Below, piece after piece: positions 36,601-48,632 of a stretch of 64,000 nucleotides of DNA; within the stretch, counting starts at the first letter, position 1, and the number at the start of each line of letters is the position of its first letter. Under the pieces are notes generated by a model that worked only from the letters and a program-made list of their open reading frames with translations, was not told the origin of the DNA and did not search any database. This DNA comes from Dipylidium caninum (taxonomy: Eukaryota > Platyhelminthes > Cestoda > Cyclophyllidea > Dipylidiidae): assembly GCA_017562135.1 (NCBI GenBank), contig QEYB01001685.1, positions 372,001 to 436,000 on the forward strand. Direction: 5' to 3'. A program made the position numbers and the translations under genes.

Positions 36601-39600
36601 TTGGCATGGAATTGCATGACACCGGTGCTACCACTGGAATATTCCTTCATATCCTCGCCATGCGCTTTCCCACCTTTGAGTGCCTGGATCGGCAACCAGT
36701 CGAAGTCACATTCACTAAAACGCGAGCATGTAAGTGAGCAGTTTCTGCGTTCCCACTCCTCTATCAACATTCTTTATGTGTTTCACATTAATGGGAGATT
36801 CGGATTGCCTCTTTGTCTCACATCACCTTGCTCTCCCCCTGTTTTATAATCTGTTTTGAGTAGGCGATTTTTCTTTCCAGCCCTTCTGTTTCTCTTTAAT
36901 CTGGCAGAGTGCTCTGTCCATTGGGACGAAGAACAGCGATGAGGATAGGGAAAGCATAGAGTTGGACTTAGTAGTTTTGTATTTAAGAAGAAATGAAAGC
37001 CTCCCTAGTCCTGGCTGTCACCAGATTATTCTCCGGTTAATCGTTGCTTTAAACACACGCATCGACTTGAATTCATTGCCATTTGAAGTGAACACACCAC
37101 TTCAACTTGTAGCATTATTTTTAAGGATTTACCCGCTCTGCATAGGGTGAATATAAACCACTTGAAGTATGTCTTAGTGAGACCACTTCTTCTCTAAAGA
37201 GTCCTACTCTTGCGTGCCAGACCTTGTGCTGGGTTTTAAATTTACTCGAACCCAATTTCCCGTGATTTTTCGCTTAAGTTAGAATAGAGAAGTATATTCT
37301 GATGCGATGTAACATTCATTGCTCTCTAAATCATGCCCTTGTCTTTCGGACGCACCTCCAAGGCTGATTTGAAATGGCATTTTGCCGTGAATAGCCCCCC
37401 AAGTGATGACGAAAGGCTTCTCGGCCTTTTTCTTTCTCATACCAAGAAGTCTGTAAATTAACCCATGGAATGTCGGCGTCAGGCTCTTCATGTCTAGTCA
37501 AATGTCGCTATGAAGATTTAAATTCCTGCCAATTTACCGCTCGTCTGCCTCCAACCCCCTCGCCACCGAGGGTGGACTCAGACCCGTCTAGTCGCCATCC
37601 CATTGACTCTTTCTTCTCCTAATGGTGTTAGTTGCCGTGGGCGACTTTAGTTACTCTCTACAAATTGTTTCTCGAGGCAAGGAAACGCGTTTAATTGAGC
37701 TTCAAACACGCCTTCTTGTACTCGTAAAAACTCATGTAATGACAGAACATCAGGCGGCGATTATGGTCAAGTACCGTGGACCAGTGGACATACAACTACT
37801 CTGATATTCTTTGGAAGGGACTTGGGCAGTCTGGGTTTCCGGTGTCAATTTACCAGTTTTGTTGGTTTATTCCGCGCACTTTTTTTGATGTTTTTTGCCA
37901 TATTAACAGCAAAAATCTGATCCCACGAAATACGAGTCGACAGCCACGATAATCTGAGCTGTCAACTAACACGAATGCCTATTGACGCTGTGTGTTTTGG
38001 TATGCCATAAATACCCTCATGTCGGACTGTAGGACAGCCTTACTATTTGACCCGACCATGCTTTCCCACGTCTGCCTCTGCCCTCACGGCAACAATCCCC
38101 AAGTGCATCCGGAGCATCCGCTGCGGATCATCTCCATCCTCGAGCGAATCGCCGGTTCACGACTACAAATGCCCCGTGGTTTGCTCTCCTCCGCTCCCAC
38201 TGCCGATCAGGATCCTCACTTGACGCTGCTCGAGGGTCTCCCACTCATCTTCTTCTGTCATTGGATGCGGGCGCGCATGGCCACTCGGGTATGTTCTCAT
38301 TCGCGCAGGTCCCTTGAAGTCCAAGTTCTCCTCGACCATGCCACGACATTCTATGCTTAAGTGCTTTGTGTTTAAGCAAATGGAGGACCCTGAGACTGGA
38401 TAACGATGTGAAGTGATTTTAAATTTTTTTCCAGAAGCACTTTAATGACATTCAAGTGGGTTCATCTATTTTAAGTTGCATTACGTAATTAGCAGTAATA
38501 TGATTTAGTACTACCTTCAGAAATGACATTAAACGACTTTCAACTATCAAAATCTTGACTAAATGTGGCAGAGCTCGGGACTCTTTCACTTTTTGTTCTT
38601 CCCCATGGAACCCATTGTTCTTCCGCCACGTAGACTAGCCTCTTCTGCAAGACGTCTATAATGCAAGTAAAGACGCAATCATGGGACAAATGTGGTATCT
38701 CCTCCCTTGGCCTCCCAAACTCCCGTCTCTTCGTAGTATCTCCTGATAAGCACATTCTCACTCACAGCATCTCTCCGACTTCGCCATAAAGCATTCCTTG
38801 TAAGCTCTCCTACCCTTAGATCGAGGCTTTTGCTTACTCTGACGGTTGGTGAAACTCCTGAAATCGGATGAAATGCTCATATTACCTCCAAAGCGATGTT
38901 TTCCAGCTCATTTTCTACCCGTAGGCTCTTCAATGCACTATCAGGCTTATCTCGCCCTTTATCCGGTCAAAGTCACTGCCTGATGATGTAGTCGGCTTTC
39001 TTCACTTACCATCTAATTCTCGCCCCTCTGGACATTGTGACGAAATTTACTAAGAGAGAGTCTAAGGGTGTGGGGATAAGAGACGCTGGCAGAGTTTACG
39101 TAACTGGAAATCTTCCGGCTTAATTTTGTTCTAGAGGCGATAGGCCAAGCACACTGGACACCAGAACATGCCTTCGCAATGCGACGTGCGTCCTGTAAAT
39201 GCTGTTGTTTCGTTCGGTTCTGTTTGAAATAGACTGCATCGGATTGGTTTTGAACCCTACGCTACCACGAGGTTGTGGCAGGTCATCGAGGATGTTGGAG
39301 CTACTTGGGGCGAAACTCAACAAACTCAATGAAGCCTGTTGTCGCATGCAGCAGTATTAACAGAGAGGCTGCTAAAGGCGTCCAACATTTGGGGAGTGGA
39401 CGTGTCCACCGGCTAACATAGTCGGCGAAAGCGGAGCGAGCGGTGGCGGTGGAAGAAGTGGAGGAGGGAGGGGGCCATCACTCCAAGCAATGAGCAGATG
39501 AATTGAAAGGAGGGTCAAAAATCTCTAGGAAGGATGCCGAGTCAGCCTCTCTCGCTACTGTCAAAAGCACTCCACTCCATCTTTCTCTGTCGCATCACGC

Positions 39601-42600
39601 ACATTCACACTCTATGCCTTTTCCGCCGGATTGTGGAATTGCATCTCAGTGCGATTAATTTATTTAAGAATTTCCGCTATTTCGTCCTCCGTTTGCATCA
39701 CATGGTGCCACTCACACCACCACCGCCACCGCCGCCACTGCCATCGCTGTCATCGTCATCGCCAAGGATTGGCTCGACTCAGTTCGCTTCATCACATTTC
39801 AGTTTAGTTCATTTATTAACCTCGTGGAACTGGCACTTTTAGCTTAATGCCGCAGGTCCGTTTCGCAAAAGTCCTAAACCAGACGCCAAGGAGAATGCTA
39901 ATCTCATCCCGTGCATCAACGCGTAAACTTAAGCCTCCAGGCAAAAACCTCCAAGTTTTCTTGTCTTGGCAAAGCAGTTCTTAGCTGTTTGTTATTTCAT
40001 ACAATTGATCGAATGGCAAAAAGCATTTTTTTGCTTCTTTTCTGTAGTATGATGAAAAAGTAATTCCCTCTTTTAGAGGTCATAAGCCCCTTTCTGAGCT
40101 TTCCTCAAAGTCAGCCTCTCCTCACCAACACTGTAATAAAATGACGAAGACGCACGGCGCTATTTTTGAACTCGGTTATCGTGTTTTCTAATACTTCCAA
40201 TAAGGTAAAGCCTTTCTCGAATCCGTCTCGTCGGGTAAGGGTAGTCTGCTCATTCAACCCGGCACAATAAACATCCTCGTCATCCGCGGTGGTTCCCAAT
40301 CATCCTTCTGACACTCCGAGGTAAGCAGAAGGCGATAGACGTCAAGGAAAGTGATTCACTGTCAAGTTAAATTCAAAGTCGGGACAAACCTCTGCGATGC
40401 CAGAAAATACACTTCACCTGTAAGCCCACACAACTGGAATGTTTTATTATTAAGTGGATGGCAAAAAGCGAGGTGGTGACTCTTTCATGTGCGGCTATTC
40501 AGGTTAATGTGGTGTCCACGTCCACTGAGGTGTCCGGCGAGTGAGTGTTCGCTGTGGGCGTCACACCGACAGCTAGTCAGTCATCTGGCTCGTGATGTAC
40601 ACATTCATACGCATTCGAAAACGATTTCACTGCTTTTAGGCAGTTTCGCTTCTTTCCTCGCCAGTGCACTTATGCCAGGTCAGAAGACTCCTTTTTGTGT
40701 GGATTGGCCCGAGAGCGAGGCGAGAGGGAAGTGGAGGGACTTGAATTTGTCCGGATAGTCGGCACTCGGTAAGGCTATAAAAGCACTGCCGACCAATTGG
40801 GAGGGGGAAGTGCGCAGACCACTTCCTTTTACATTCAGCAGGTCAGTTATAGCAGATGTCGTTGACAACGGGACTGTTCGCGAGTGGAGACAAATCTGAG
40901 TAGGCGCTCCTCGTCTCCTACTCTTCGCCACTCGGCTGTTTTTCGGTCTACCCGAAATGTTCTGTCTGTTTTTATGTCAACACGTAGCACGTGTTTATTT
41001 GGCGCACGTTCGTCTCTCTATTTTTATCGCTTAGCAAATTAACTAAAACAAAGTTGATTTCAGTTAGTCTTGAGTGTGGTGCGACAGTATGCCAATGGCC
41101 ACTGATGCAGTCCATTTACACTGCTGCATTTTATACGAATTTCAACAGGGAAGGAGCGCTACAGAGGCGTGTGGAAACTTCTTGAAGGTGTTCGACTTGG
41201 TGAAAACATGTGGTTTCGACCTCTCTGATGAGCCGCGTTGTGGACGTTCATCCTTGCTCGACAACCATGTTTTTAAGACGCTGTCGAAGTAGAATTCTTT
41301 TCCCAACAACGTGGGAGATCACAGAGAGGCCGGATTTAGCCCAGCAAAGCATTTCGGACCGTATTTGGAGGATGGGAGTGGTGTGGAGGTATTCAGGACG
41401 GTTGCCACATGAGTGAAAGCGGAAGACTTTGGATGATCACCTCTGCGTGCTGAGAGCAAAATCGGACCCTTCTTGAAGCGGATGATGACAAGTGGGAATG
41501 AAAAGTGGCTCGCCGACGGAAAAGTCGCAGGGAAAAGGGCACATTGTGAAGCCGGAGAACCTGGACTTTCCACCTCTAGAGCAAATTTGGCTCCGAGTAA
41601 GATATTGTTGTGGTGTGCGTGGCAGGACATTCGAGGACCGACGCTTTAGGAGCTTTTGAAATCGGTCGAAAAGGCCAGTTGTGAGAGGTGATGTCAACAA
41701 GTGGATAATTGAAAGACAGCCGTTGAAAAGGAGGGGCCGAGGATGTTCAAGAAGACGGAAAGAAGGAAGAAAGGGTTTCGGACTGCATGATGGTGGTAAT
41801 GCCAGGCCACATGCTGCTTTGGAGACTCGGCAAAAGATTGGAGAAGGCGGCCGGGAAATTCTGAGGCGTCCACCATCTTCCCCGGACTTGGCCTCATCCT
41901 CCGACTATCGCATATTTTTGTCCTTGCGTGACTTTTTGAAGTGCTAAAAATTCAAAAGTGAAGGAGTCGAGCAAACACTGTTTGGAATTTTCGTGTCTAA
42001 AGAGGAAACTATTTTACAAAAATGGGAAATACATATCGGTCAAAACGGGTTGTATTTTGTTTCATTGCAAAATCAGACATAGCTTTCCGGTAGACTTCTA
42101 CTGTAAAAAATGTCCGTTTCGCGAGGCTGTTAAATGAAGTAAACTGAAACGTGATGAGACTAACTGAGTCGAGGCAATTCTTGCCGATGGATAGTGACAG
42201 CGGTGGTGGTGTTGGTGCGCTTGGCATCGCCATTCTCAAACCTTACCGGGTTGCAATGGCGCAATTCACCAGGGAAGGCGGAGAAATCGTCGAGCGATAA
42301 AACGTGTGTTTGTGTGTGTGTGTGATGAGACGGTCAATATAACGAGGAGTGTATTATTTAACGGTTCGCCAAGTTTTTCTTTTGCCGGTGACAATAGAGC
42401 CAGTCCCGGCGCCCTTCCTACTTGTTCCCAGTCCTCTCACTTCATCCCCCGTTGGCCTCCGATGCCGCGCTCTACTCGACTATGGAAGAAACCAGTGGGC
42501 GCGTTGGCCATCGCCACCACTTTTCCTGCAAACGACGTCAGACTTCACTGAATTTGTCCAATATCGTCTCCAGAGGCCCCACAATCTTCAATGGCCTACC

Positions 42601-45600
42601 ACAACCTCCCGGTTGGGTAGGGGTTAAAACCACTCCGATGCAGTCTATTTCAAACCGAAACAAACGGGACCATGACATTTCGGAACCCACGTAGCTGTGC
42701 AGAGGCATGTTCTGGTGTCTAGGGTGCCTGGCAAATCGCCTCCGAATCAAATTAATCCGGAATGTTCCCATTTACGTCGAATCTTCCAGCGTCTCATCCT
42801 CACACCCTTAGATCCTCTCTTCTATCAACTTTTATCACAATATCAAGCTGGTTGATAGCTAGATTGTGGGTGAAGATGGCTCAATGTCGTTTTGGCGGTA
42901 AAGCGAACACTTCACTAGACTTCAGGGAACTCGAACTCCGTGTAAGAGTAGACGAACTTAAAAGGAATGCTTTGTAGCGTGTTCGGGGAGAGGCTATGAA
43001 AGAGGATGTGCTTATTTAGGAACTCCACGAAATTACAGCAGTTTGCGAGGTCACGGGAGGAGATATTCATCACATTTAATCCATTTTGCAATCTTTATAT
43101 GCGTTGTGGATGTTTTGACGAATGGGGCACCTCCTCCTTCAAACTCCTCCTACTCGCCCGTCTGTCATAACTATTGAACCTGTTTTCTGCTCTCGTCTTT
43201 TAATCTCCCCTCTACCCTTGTGGAGGTTCTTTTCTTTCAAAAACCTTTTTCTACTTATCGAGTGGATTTTCCTTACTGCGACCGGTGTTTTTCGTGTCCA
43301 CTTTACTAAGATTTGTTTTGCTTTTACCTTTCACAGGAAGAATTGGCTATTTTCCACACGGCCGAACACATCGCGCGGTACTGTTCTGATGTCTCCTCTT
43401 CCGACGAGGTAGAGAAAGGCGAGAAGAAAGAGATCGTCTCCAATGTGGACAGTCGGGTAAATTTGCCCGAAGTCATCTTGAACGCGTACGCGTCAATCAA
43501 CCAGGGGAACAGACAGGTGACGTCTTCTGTGGCCACGCTTCATTGTGGCGGGGTGGGAGTTGACTCGGACACCGTCTGGAACCCTGAGACTACCTCCAAA
43601 TCGGCGCGTCTTGCTGTTGGCCAAGTCCTCTGCCTCGCTCACAAGTCGGTCCCTCGTATTTTCTCTCTTGTCACTCCTTCAACCCACCCTACGACGCATT
43701 TCTTCTCCCTCATTTTTTCAGTCTTGCCGCTGGTCGCCTGAGAAACGGTTTCGCGTTGGTTCATCCGCCCGGTCATCACGCTGAACCTGATCAAGCCATG
43801 GGATTTTGTTATTTCAATTCTGTGGCCATCGCGGCATTGTCAATCCTTCGCAGCGGTCAAGCCACTCGTGTCCTCATCATAGATTGGGACATTCACCATG
43901 GCAACGGGACACAATTCGCCGCGGACAAACATCCCGGTCTGCTCTACATTTCTCTACATCGCTACGATCAGGGCACCTTTTTCCCCGGCACGGGATCTTT
44001 TCGACGGCACTGTCAAAGTGGTTGCACCATAAACATTCCCTGGGGGTGTACTGATGCTGTCCCCACCGCCTCAGCTGCAACTGCCTCCTTACGCCGTGAG
44101 TCCTGGAAACAGGCGGCTCTGACAAAGACAGCCTCCTCGTCGAATGATAGCGGCGTCCCAGAGGACTGTGGTCCCGCAACGATGGGTGCGCGGGGTCAGA
44201 GCTCCACTTCTTCACCAACTTCCTCTTCCGCCGGCTCCATTGATGCGGGTTTGCCTCGGTGTCCCGGCGGTGGTTGTAACGAAGCACCTCCCACTGTCGG
44301 CCTCTCCGACGCCGAGTACCTGGCCGCCTTTCGTAGTCTCGTTCTCCCCTTGGCCACCGAGTTTGAGCCTGACGTTGTTCTGGTCTCCGCAGGCTTTGAC
44401 GCGGCAGCTGGACATGGCAACGCCTTAGGCGGATATGAGATATCGCCAGGGGCTTTCGCCTGGATGACTCGGCAAGTGAGTGCCTGGTACTTGCTCCTTC
44501 TACGCCTTCTTGACAGCTTTGTCAGGCAGCTTCGTTGTCGTGACACCCAAACGCAATATAAAGTCTTACATTTGGACTCGTTGTCGTCATCTCACTTTGT
44601 ATCCCCTGACCCTCGCGTTAATTCGCACTGGATGTGGAGACATCCTTTTCTAAACTTATGGAAAGGGTAAAGCATCGCCAGCATAAAGACTACCCTATTT
44701 TGCATGGCGCCGCCTCCGCTCATATCTGGCGACGGCTTCCGTAGGCGGTGTTTTGAACTTTAACATCTCAGTCGCCTTTTTACTTCACAGCATCCTTAAT
44801 TACGGACCTTCCTTCCTTCTCTCTCTCGGCATGCATCCACTTACGTGGTGGGTGATTCTTTCTAATGAGAGTCGGGTTTTCGCAGCCCCTCCAGTGGAAT
44901 GTCAATTATGTCGAAAGGTCAGGAATCCCTGGGGCGACTTAGTCTTTTTTTTTAAAATAATAGGTTAGGCCTACATTCCCTCTCGTTCAAAGGGTGATAA
45001 TTTCACTTTCCAACGCGACTTCTGGCTCTTCTCCCCGATTTTGTGTCTCATTTATTCTCATCCTTGGCCTAGGCTGGGGATCGTCTGAGGTTTCTCTCGC
45101 CGGCCACTTGGTTGCCAAAAGATTCCCAAATTAGACTAAGCACACTCGCAAGATTCTTGGGATTTCTGATTTCCTAACAGTACTTTTGATGGAACCCACG
45201 GAACCCCTTTCACTTTTAAATCTCCCTCGCCATCGGGGCAGGCGTTGTAGAATATGAGTGACCTGAGGGCGATGAATGGGGGCAAATGGGTAGAGGGGAG
45301 AGGTGGATCATGACTTGGCCCTCACAACGTCTGCTTATGTCCCGCCTTTCCGTCTTCTTACAGTGTATGTCGCTGGCGGGCGGAAGAGTCGGTTTGGTGC
45401 TAGAAGGCGGTTACGTAGCTTCAGTGACAGCCGACTGTGTAGCTACTTGTTTAAACGCCCTCCTCCTGCCCAATCCTCCCGCCTCAGTGCTGGTTGGCAG
45501 TAGTAGCAACAACCTTCAACGTCTTGCCAGCCTAGAAGACTGTCTTGCCACCGCCAAGGCTTGGATTTCACCCTCCGAATTGGCTCGAGCTCCACGACCC

Positions 45601-45780
45601 GAGGCGGCAAAGATTCTCCTCGAGGTGGCCACCATCCACGCCACCAGTGGACAGTGGAAATGCCTCAGCGCATTAGATCTCTCAACTTCCGCAGACTTTG
45701 CTCTGTACGCTCGAGGCCAGACCGCTTTTAGTGGTATCCACCTCGCACGACTTTCACATTTACCTTCCTCCCCTTTGTAG
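24652..45780 (+). CDS. HDAC4: Class IIa histone deacetylase (HDAC4/5/7/9 type)
   Basis: This is a zinc-dependent lysine deacetylase and transcriptional corepressor that shuttles between nucleus and cytoplasm. Exons: 24652-24701, 24929-25142, 30237-30857, about 30935-31228, 33581-33797, 35811-36072, 38033-38288, 43337-43644, 43722-44475 and 45364-45780 (stop TAG). The N-terminal part has SSQQVRQRLKEHLLNRR, like the class IIa EVKxKLQEFLL helix, and basic-serine sites (LSRQASFD, LLRRQASVG, FCRSHSVG) resembling 14-3-3 sites. The catalytic domain runs from LLFDPTMLSHVCLCPHG and HPEHPLRI through CGGVGVDSDTVWN, HPPGHHAEPDQAMGF, IIDWDIHHGNGTQ and VVLVSAGFDA; catalytic histidines and zinc ligands are present. 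The class IIa structural-zinc residues (CxC, H, CGG) are kept. The residue replaced by His in vertebrate class IIa enzymes is Tyr here (LEGGY, codon 45412-45414). About 80 extra residues interrupt the domain. Two frame changes inside 30.2-31.2 kb are unresolved. One mariner copy lies in each of two large introns. Confidence 0.88.
25227..26229 (+). mobile_element. Degenerate mariner copy 1 (in HDAC intron)
   Basis: A mariner-family transposon remnant in the 5-kb HDAC intron. The left side shares ACACGTAGCAC, TTTATTTGGCG and GCAAATTAACTAAAAC with the copy at 41 kb. Transposase remnants include HCILYEFKRGRN and VFGEGTVSDRTW, the HTH region typical of mariner, then many stops and shifts. The right end aligns with copy 2 and stops at CCCGG before TA (26230-26231). 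The left limit is approximate. It cannot make an intact transposase. Confidence 0.75.
29181..29350. repeat. CA/CG-rich simple repeat region
   Basis: Imperfect CACACA and CACGCACAC runs are scattered over about 170 bp inside the HDAC intron. Open frames here on both strands are byproducts of the dinucleotide composition. Confidence 0.6.
39123..39330 (-). repeat. Dispersed repeat, copy A (inverted relative to copy B)
   Basis: The reverse complement aligns over about 200 bp with 42547-42750. Shared blocks include GCCACAACCTC, CCGATGCAGTCTATTTCAAAC and GGCATGTTCTGGTGTC. Both copies lie in the 5-kb HDAC intron, in opposite orientation. An open frame in the element's sense direction contains PMQSISNR in both. 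Family unknown to me. Confidence 0.7.
40951..42090 (+). mobile_element. Mariner copy 2 with terminal inverted repeats (in HDAC intron)
   Basis: The ends are inverted repeats: CCCGAAATGTTCTGTCTG on the left and CAGACATAGCTTTCCGG on the right, each flanked by TA (40949-40950 and 42091-42092), the mariner target duplication. Transposase remnants: CCILYEFQQGRSATEACGNF, LSDEPRCGRSSLLDN, AQQSISDRIWRMGVVWRYS, and further on GNARPHAA with downstream FLSLRDF. Part of the HTH region is deleted and the frame is broken, so it is inactive. At 1,140 bp it is close to full length. Confidence 0.85.
42304..42324. repeat. (GT)n microsatellite
   Basis: A short, slightly interrupted GT run in the HDAC intron just after the mariner copy. 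Confidence 0.7.
42547..42750 (+). repeat. Dispersed repeat, copy B
   Basis: Counterpart of the inverted copy at 39123-39330, about 70% identical by eye with small indels. It lies about 460 bp after mariner copy 2 and within the same HDAC intron. Confidence 0.7.
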
Positions 45781-48632
45781 ACCCTTCAACAGGGCCTTAG
45801 AACAGGAGCGCGCACGCCTTCTTTCCTCCTCCGGCGTGTTGTCATCGTCCCTCTAGAGGCGCCTGCCTCTCTGTGATGCCTTCTCTATCCTACCTACTAA
45901 CGCGATTCCCAGTAGTGGGGATATTCCTCTCCCTCTCCTCCCCTGTACATTACTTTTGTGTGTGTCTGCGTGCGTGCGTTTGTTTATCCTCACGGTTAAA
46001 CCCAGTCAAGTAGGCTCGCTGGGCGCCACTTCTTCTCGCCTGTTATGCACTCTCCACGCCTTGCGTGTCTCTTCTCCCCCCAAACGCGCCCCTCCTTCCG
46101 CTCTCTCTCCGTCCCTCTCACTTACACACCTACTCGGTGTTTCTCACACACCTCTTTTTTCTACTTCACATTCTTATTGTTATTTCACTGTACTTTTGAA
46201 ATGATGTATCGGTATTCCTGGCGTACTTTCAAGAAAGTAGCAATCCTTTTGCAACTCAAGTCATGTTGTGACTCGTCCACCATATTCAATTATTCACCGG
46301 TTCGTAGGGGTGTGAATGATTGCGTCTTTATTGCCTGCATCTGTGACTCGTTCCTGAGTTCTTGGCGTAGATGCCGATGTTTGACCTCGTAGAGGGAGTC
46401 TCCTTGTAATCGTGTACTTTTGTGATCTCTCCACGCTTCCATCGCGTGGAATGTGGTCTTTGTGTCGTAGAGTCTCGTCCTGTTGCTTGCACCTTCCAAA
46501 CCACTTCCCGAAAACGCGATTCCTTGCATATCGGGTGTGGCGGGCGAATGTCTTGGTGGCGCAGAGAAGAGGAGAGTCTGTCTCCCGCGTCTCTTGGGAC
46601 ATTGTCTCCCCAGACTGTATTGGAGAGACGCCTTGCCTTGTTGCCTTCTTAGTCCACCAATTCAAGAGGTTCCAGGAGACGCCGTACAATGTCCAAGCTG
46701 AGCACGCCTCTTCTCTACGATCTATCTTCACAACTTTGGCCGATCGTCGTAGAACGGTTCTGTGCGGCCTTTGAATTCGCTCCTCCTCTAAGAAAGGCGC
46801 CCACAGTGGAGGGCAGTGGGTTTTCGAGGGAGTGAAATGGGAGCCATGACGACAAACGTTGGCGACTGATAGGGACGCAGTTTCGTTTTGACACGTTTCC
46901 CACCTCTGGAAGTCTTCAATTCAGTCACCCTTTTTGAGGGCGACAAGTGGAGTGCCACTGCTTCTTTTACCTGGTCATTCAGCTGCGTATCTTCGGCGAC
47001 CGTCGAGTCTGCGGCCTGAGTCCTCCACGACGATTGAGCGTCTTCAGGTCAAATTTACGCTTTTCTCCTTCTCCTGCCTGGTATTTTCCTCCTCCTATTC
47101 GTTATTGCCGCCTCTTCAACTGTCCTCTTCGCCATTCATGAATGTGGCATGCAAGTGAGTGATAAAAAGGCCTTTCTCATGCAAGACCTCGGTTCATCCG
47201 CCCCCCCACCCCCGCCACCCTCGGTGCAGGAGTGTAGATGGACGAAATTAGGACGCCGTCAAAATCCGAGGTTTGCACGATGTGAGCGACGAGTGCCTTC
47301 GCCCACCTCGGGTCGCCTGAAGGCGGAAAGCGGCGTCTTGCCACTGGCCACTGATAACTCGCGTGGCTTTCTTTCGTCCCCTCTCGAAATGGATGTCTCC
47401 TTCTCAGCCATCTTCCGATTCATTTATCAGCGTTCGCCGAACGGGACGTAGAAATCATGCGCCTAAAGCCGACTATCGGCGGTTGACGATGTTGTCGAGT
47501 TTCAAACAATCCGCCTATCCTTTTAGTTTAGCGCGCTCATTAGAGCAAAAGACCTTAAATGTTTAAATTTCCTCGCACCATACCAGTTAGACGCCATGGT
47601 CTGCGTGCAGTGCCTGACTGCCACTTCGTAATTCTCTGGGTCGTGCGTATCAAATCCTCTTGCCTCCTGAAACAACGAACTCCCGCGTCGTGGAGCGTAT
47701 AGGGAAAGGCATTTTTCGTCTTTCGTCGGGATCTTCTGGGCACTAAAATGTGGCGCAGGCCGGGGGAAGGGCAGACGCCGCTTTTGCCTCTTTATCGAGC
47801 ATTCTGGCCTCGTTGCCAACACCATTTTAGGCGAATGACTCTGTGCTCGAATAAGCTACGTCCCCTTATCCACCGGGTCATCGGGCGTGGAAGGCGAAGA
47901 ACTCACCCCCTTTCGTCGTCTTATTTTGCCCCTGGGGAAGGCGATTCGCCGTAAGTACTTGCGCTTAAGTCGCGTGGCAGGTCGTTGTGGCCCCGACGAG
48001 TGACGAGAGGCTCCCACCCTTCCCCGTCGGAGCGCTCATGTAGGCTTGAAGCCACCACGTCGGCGACGTGTGTCTCCACGCCACACCCGCCATTCGCTCG
48101 CATTTCCAGTTCGCCTGCAAACGTGTCTTCCAACTGCTATTGCCTAACCGCCCACGGACTGTCACTCATTGCCATCGCGCTGTCGCGCCGATTTCATCGC
48201 GGCTAGTCTACTCTGCCCTCGTGGCTATTTCTGCAGGCCTACAGATCCGGTCGGGGTGATTGTCTCGCCCAGTCGACGCTCCATCGCCGTTGAAGCAGCG
48301 ATGAGTGACGATTTCGTCGGCGCTAGTCGCCAGAATGGACTGACGGAGGAGACTTGGTGCCACTAACTCCCGTCCCAGTGGTGTTTCTAACTCAGCAAAA
48401 CATTAATTTAAGAAAATTATAATAGCACGATGTAGAGACGATTTTGCTCAAAGCCAGGAGGAACACTTCGACCTCCGCCGTTGCGAAAAAGCGGCTGTTC
48501 ACGTGCCCTCATTCCACACCACTCTAACTCCCGCCTCTTGGAATCGTTGGGACGATCTGTAAGTCAAGGATCTTTTTCAAGGGAATGGAAAAGAGGCGGT
48601 TAGTCAATGTACGGAGCAAGCATGGAAGTTAT
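45781..48632. other. HDAC 3' flank and IRF2BP 3' flank
   Basis: This region between two convergent genes should hold both 3' UTRs. I found no AATAAA close behind the HDAC stop. Many overlapping open frames on both strands (46.3-48.4 kb) are short, mutually contradictory and without motifs. No further gene is supported. Confidence 0.4.
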
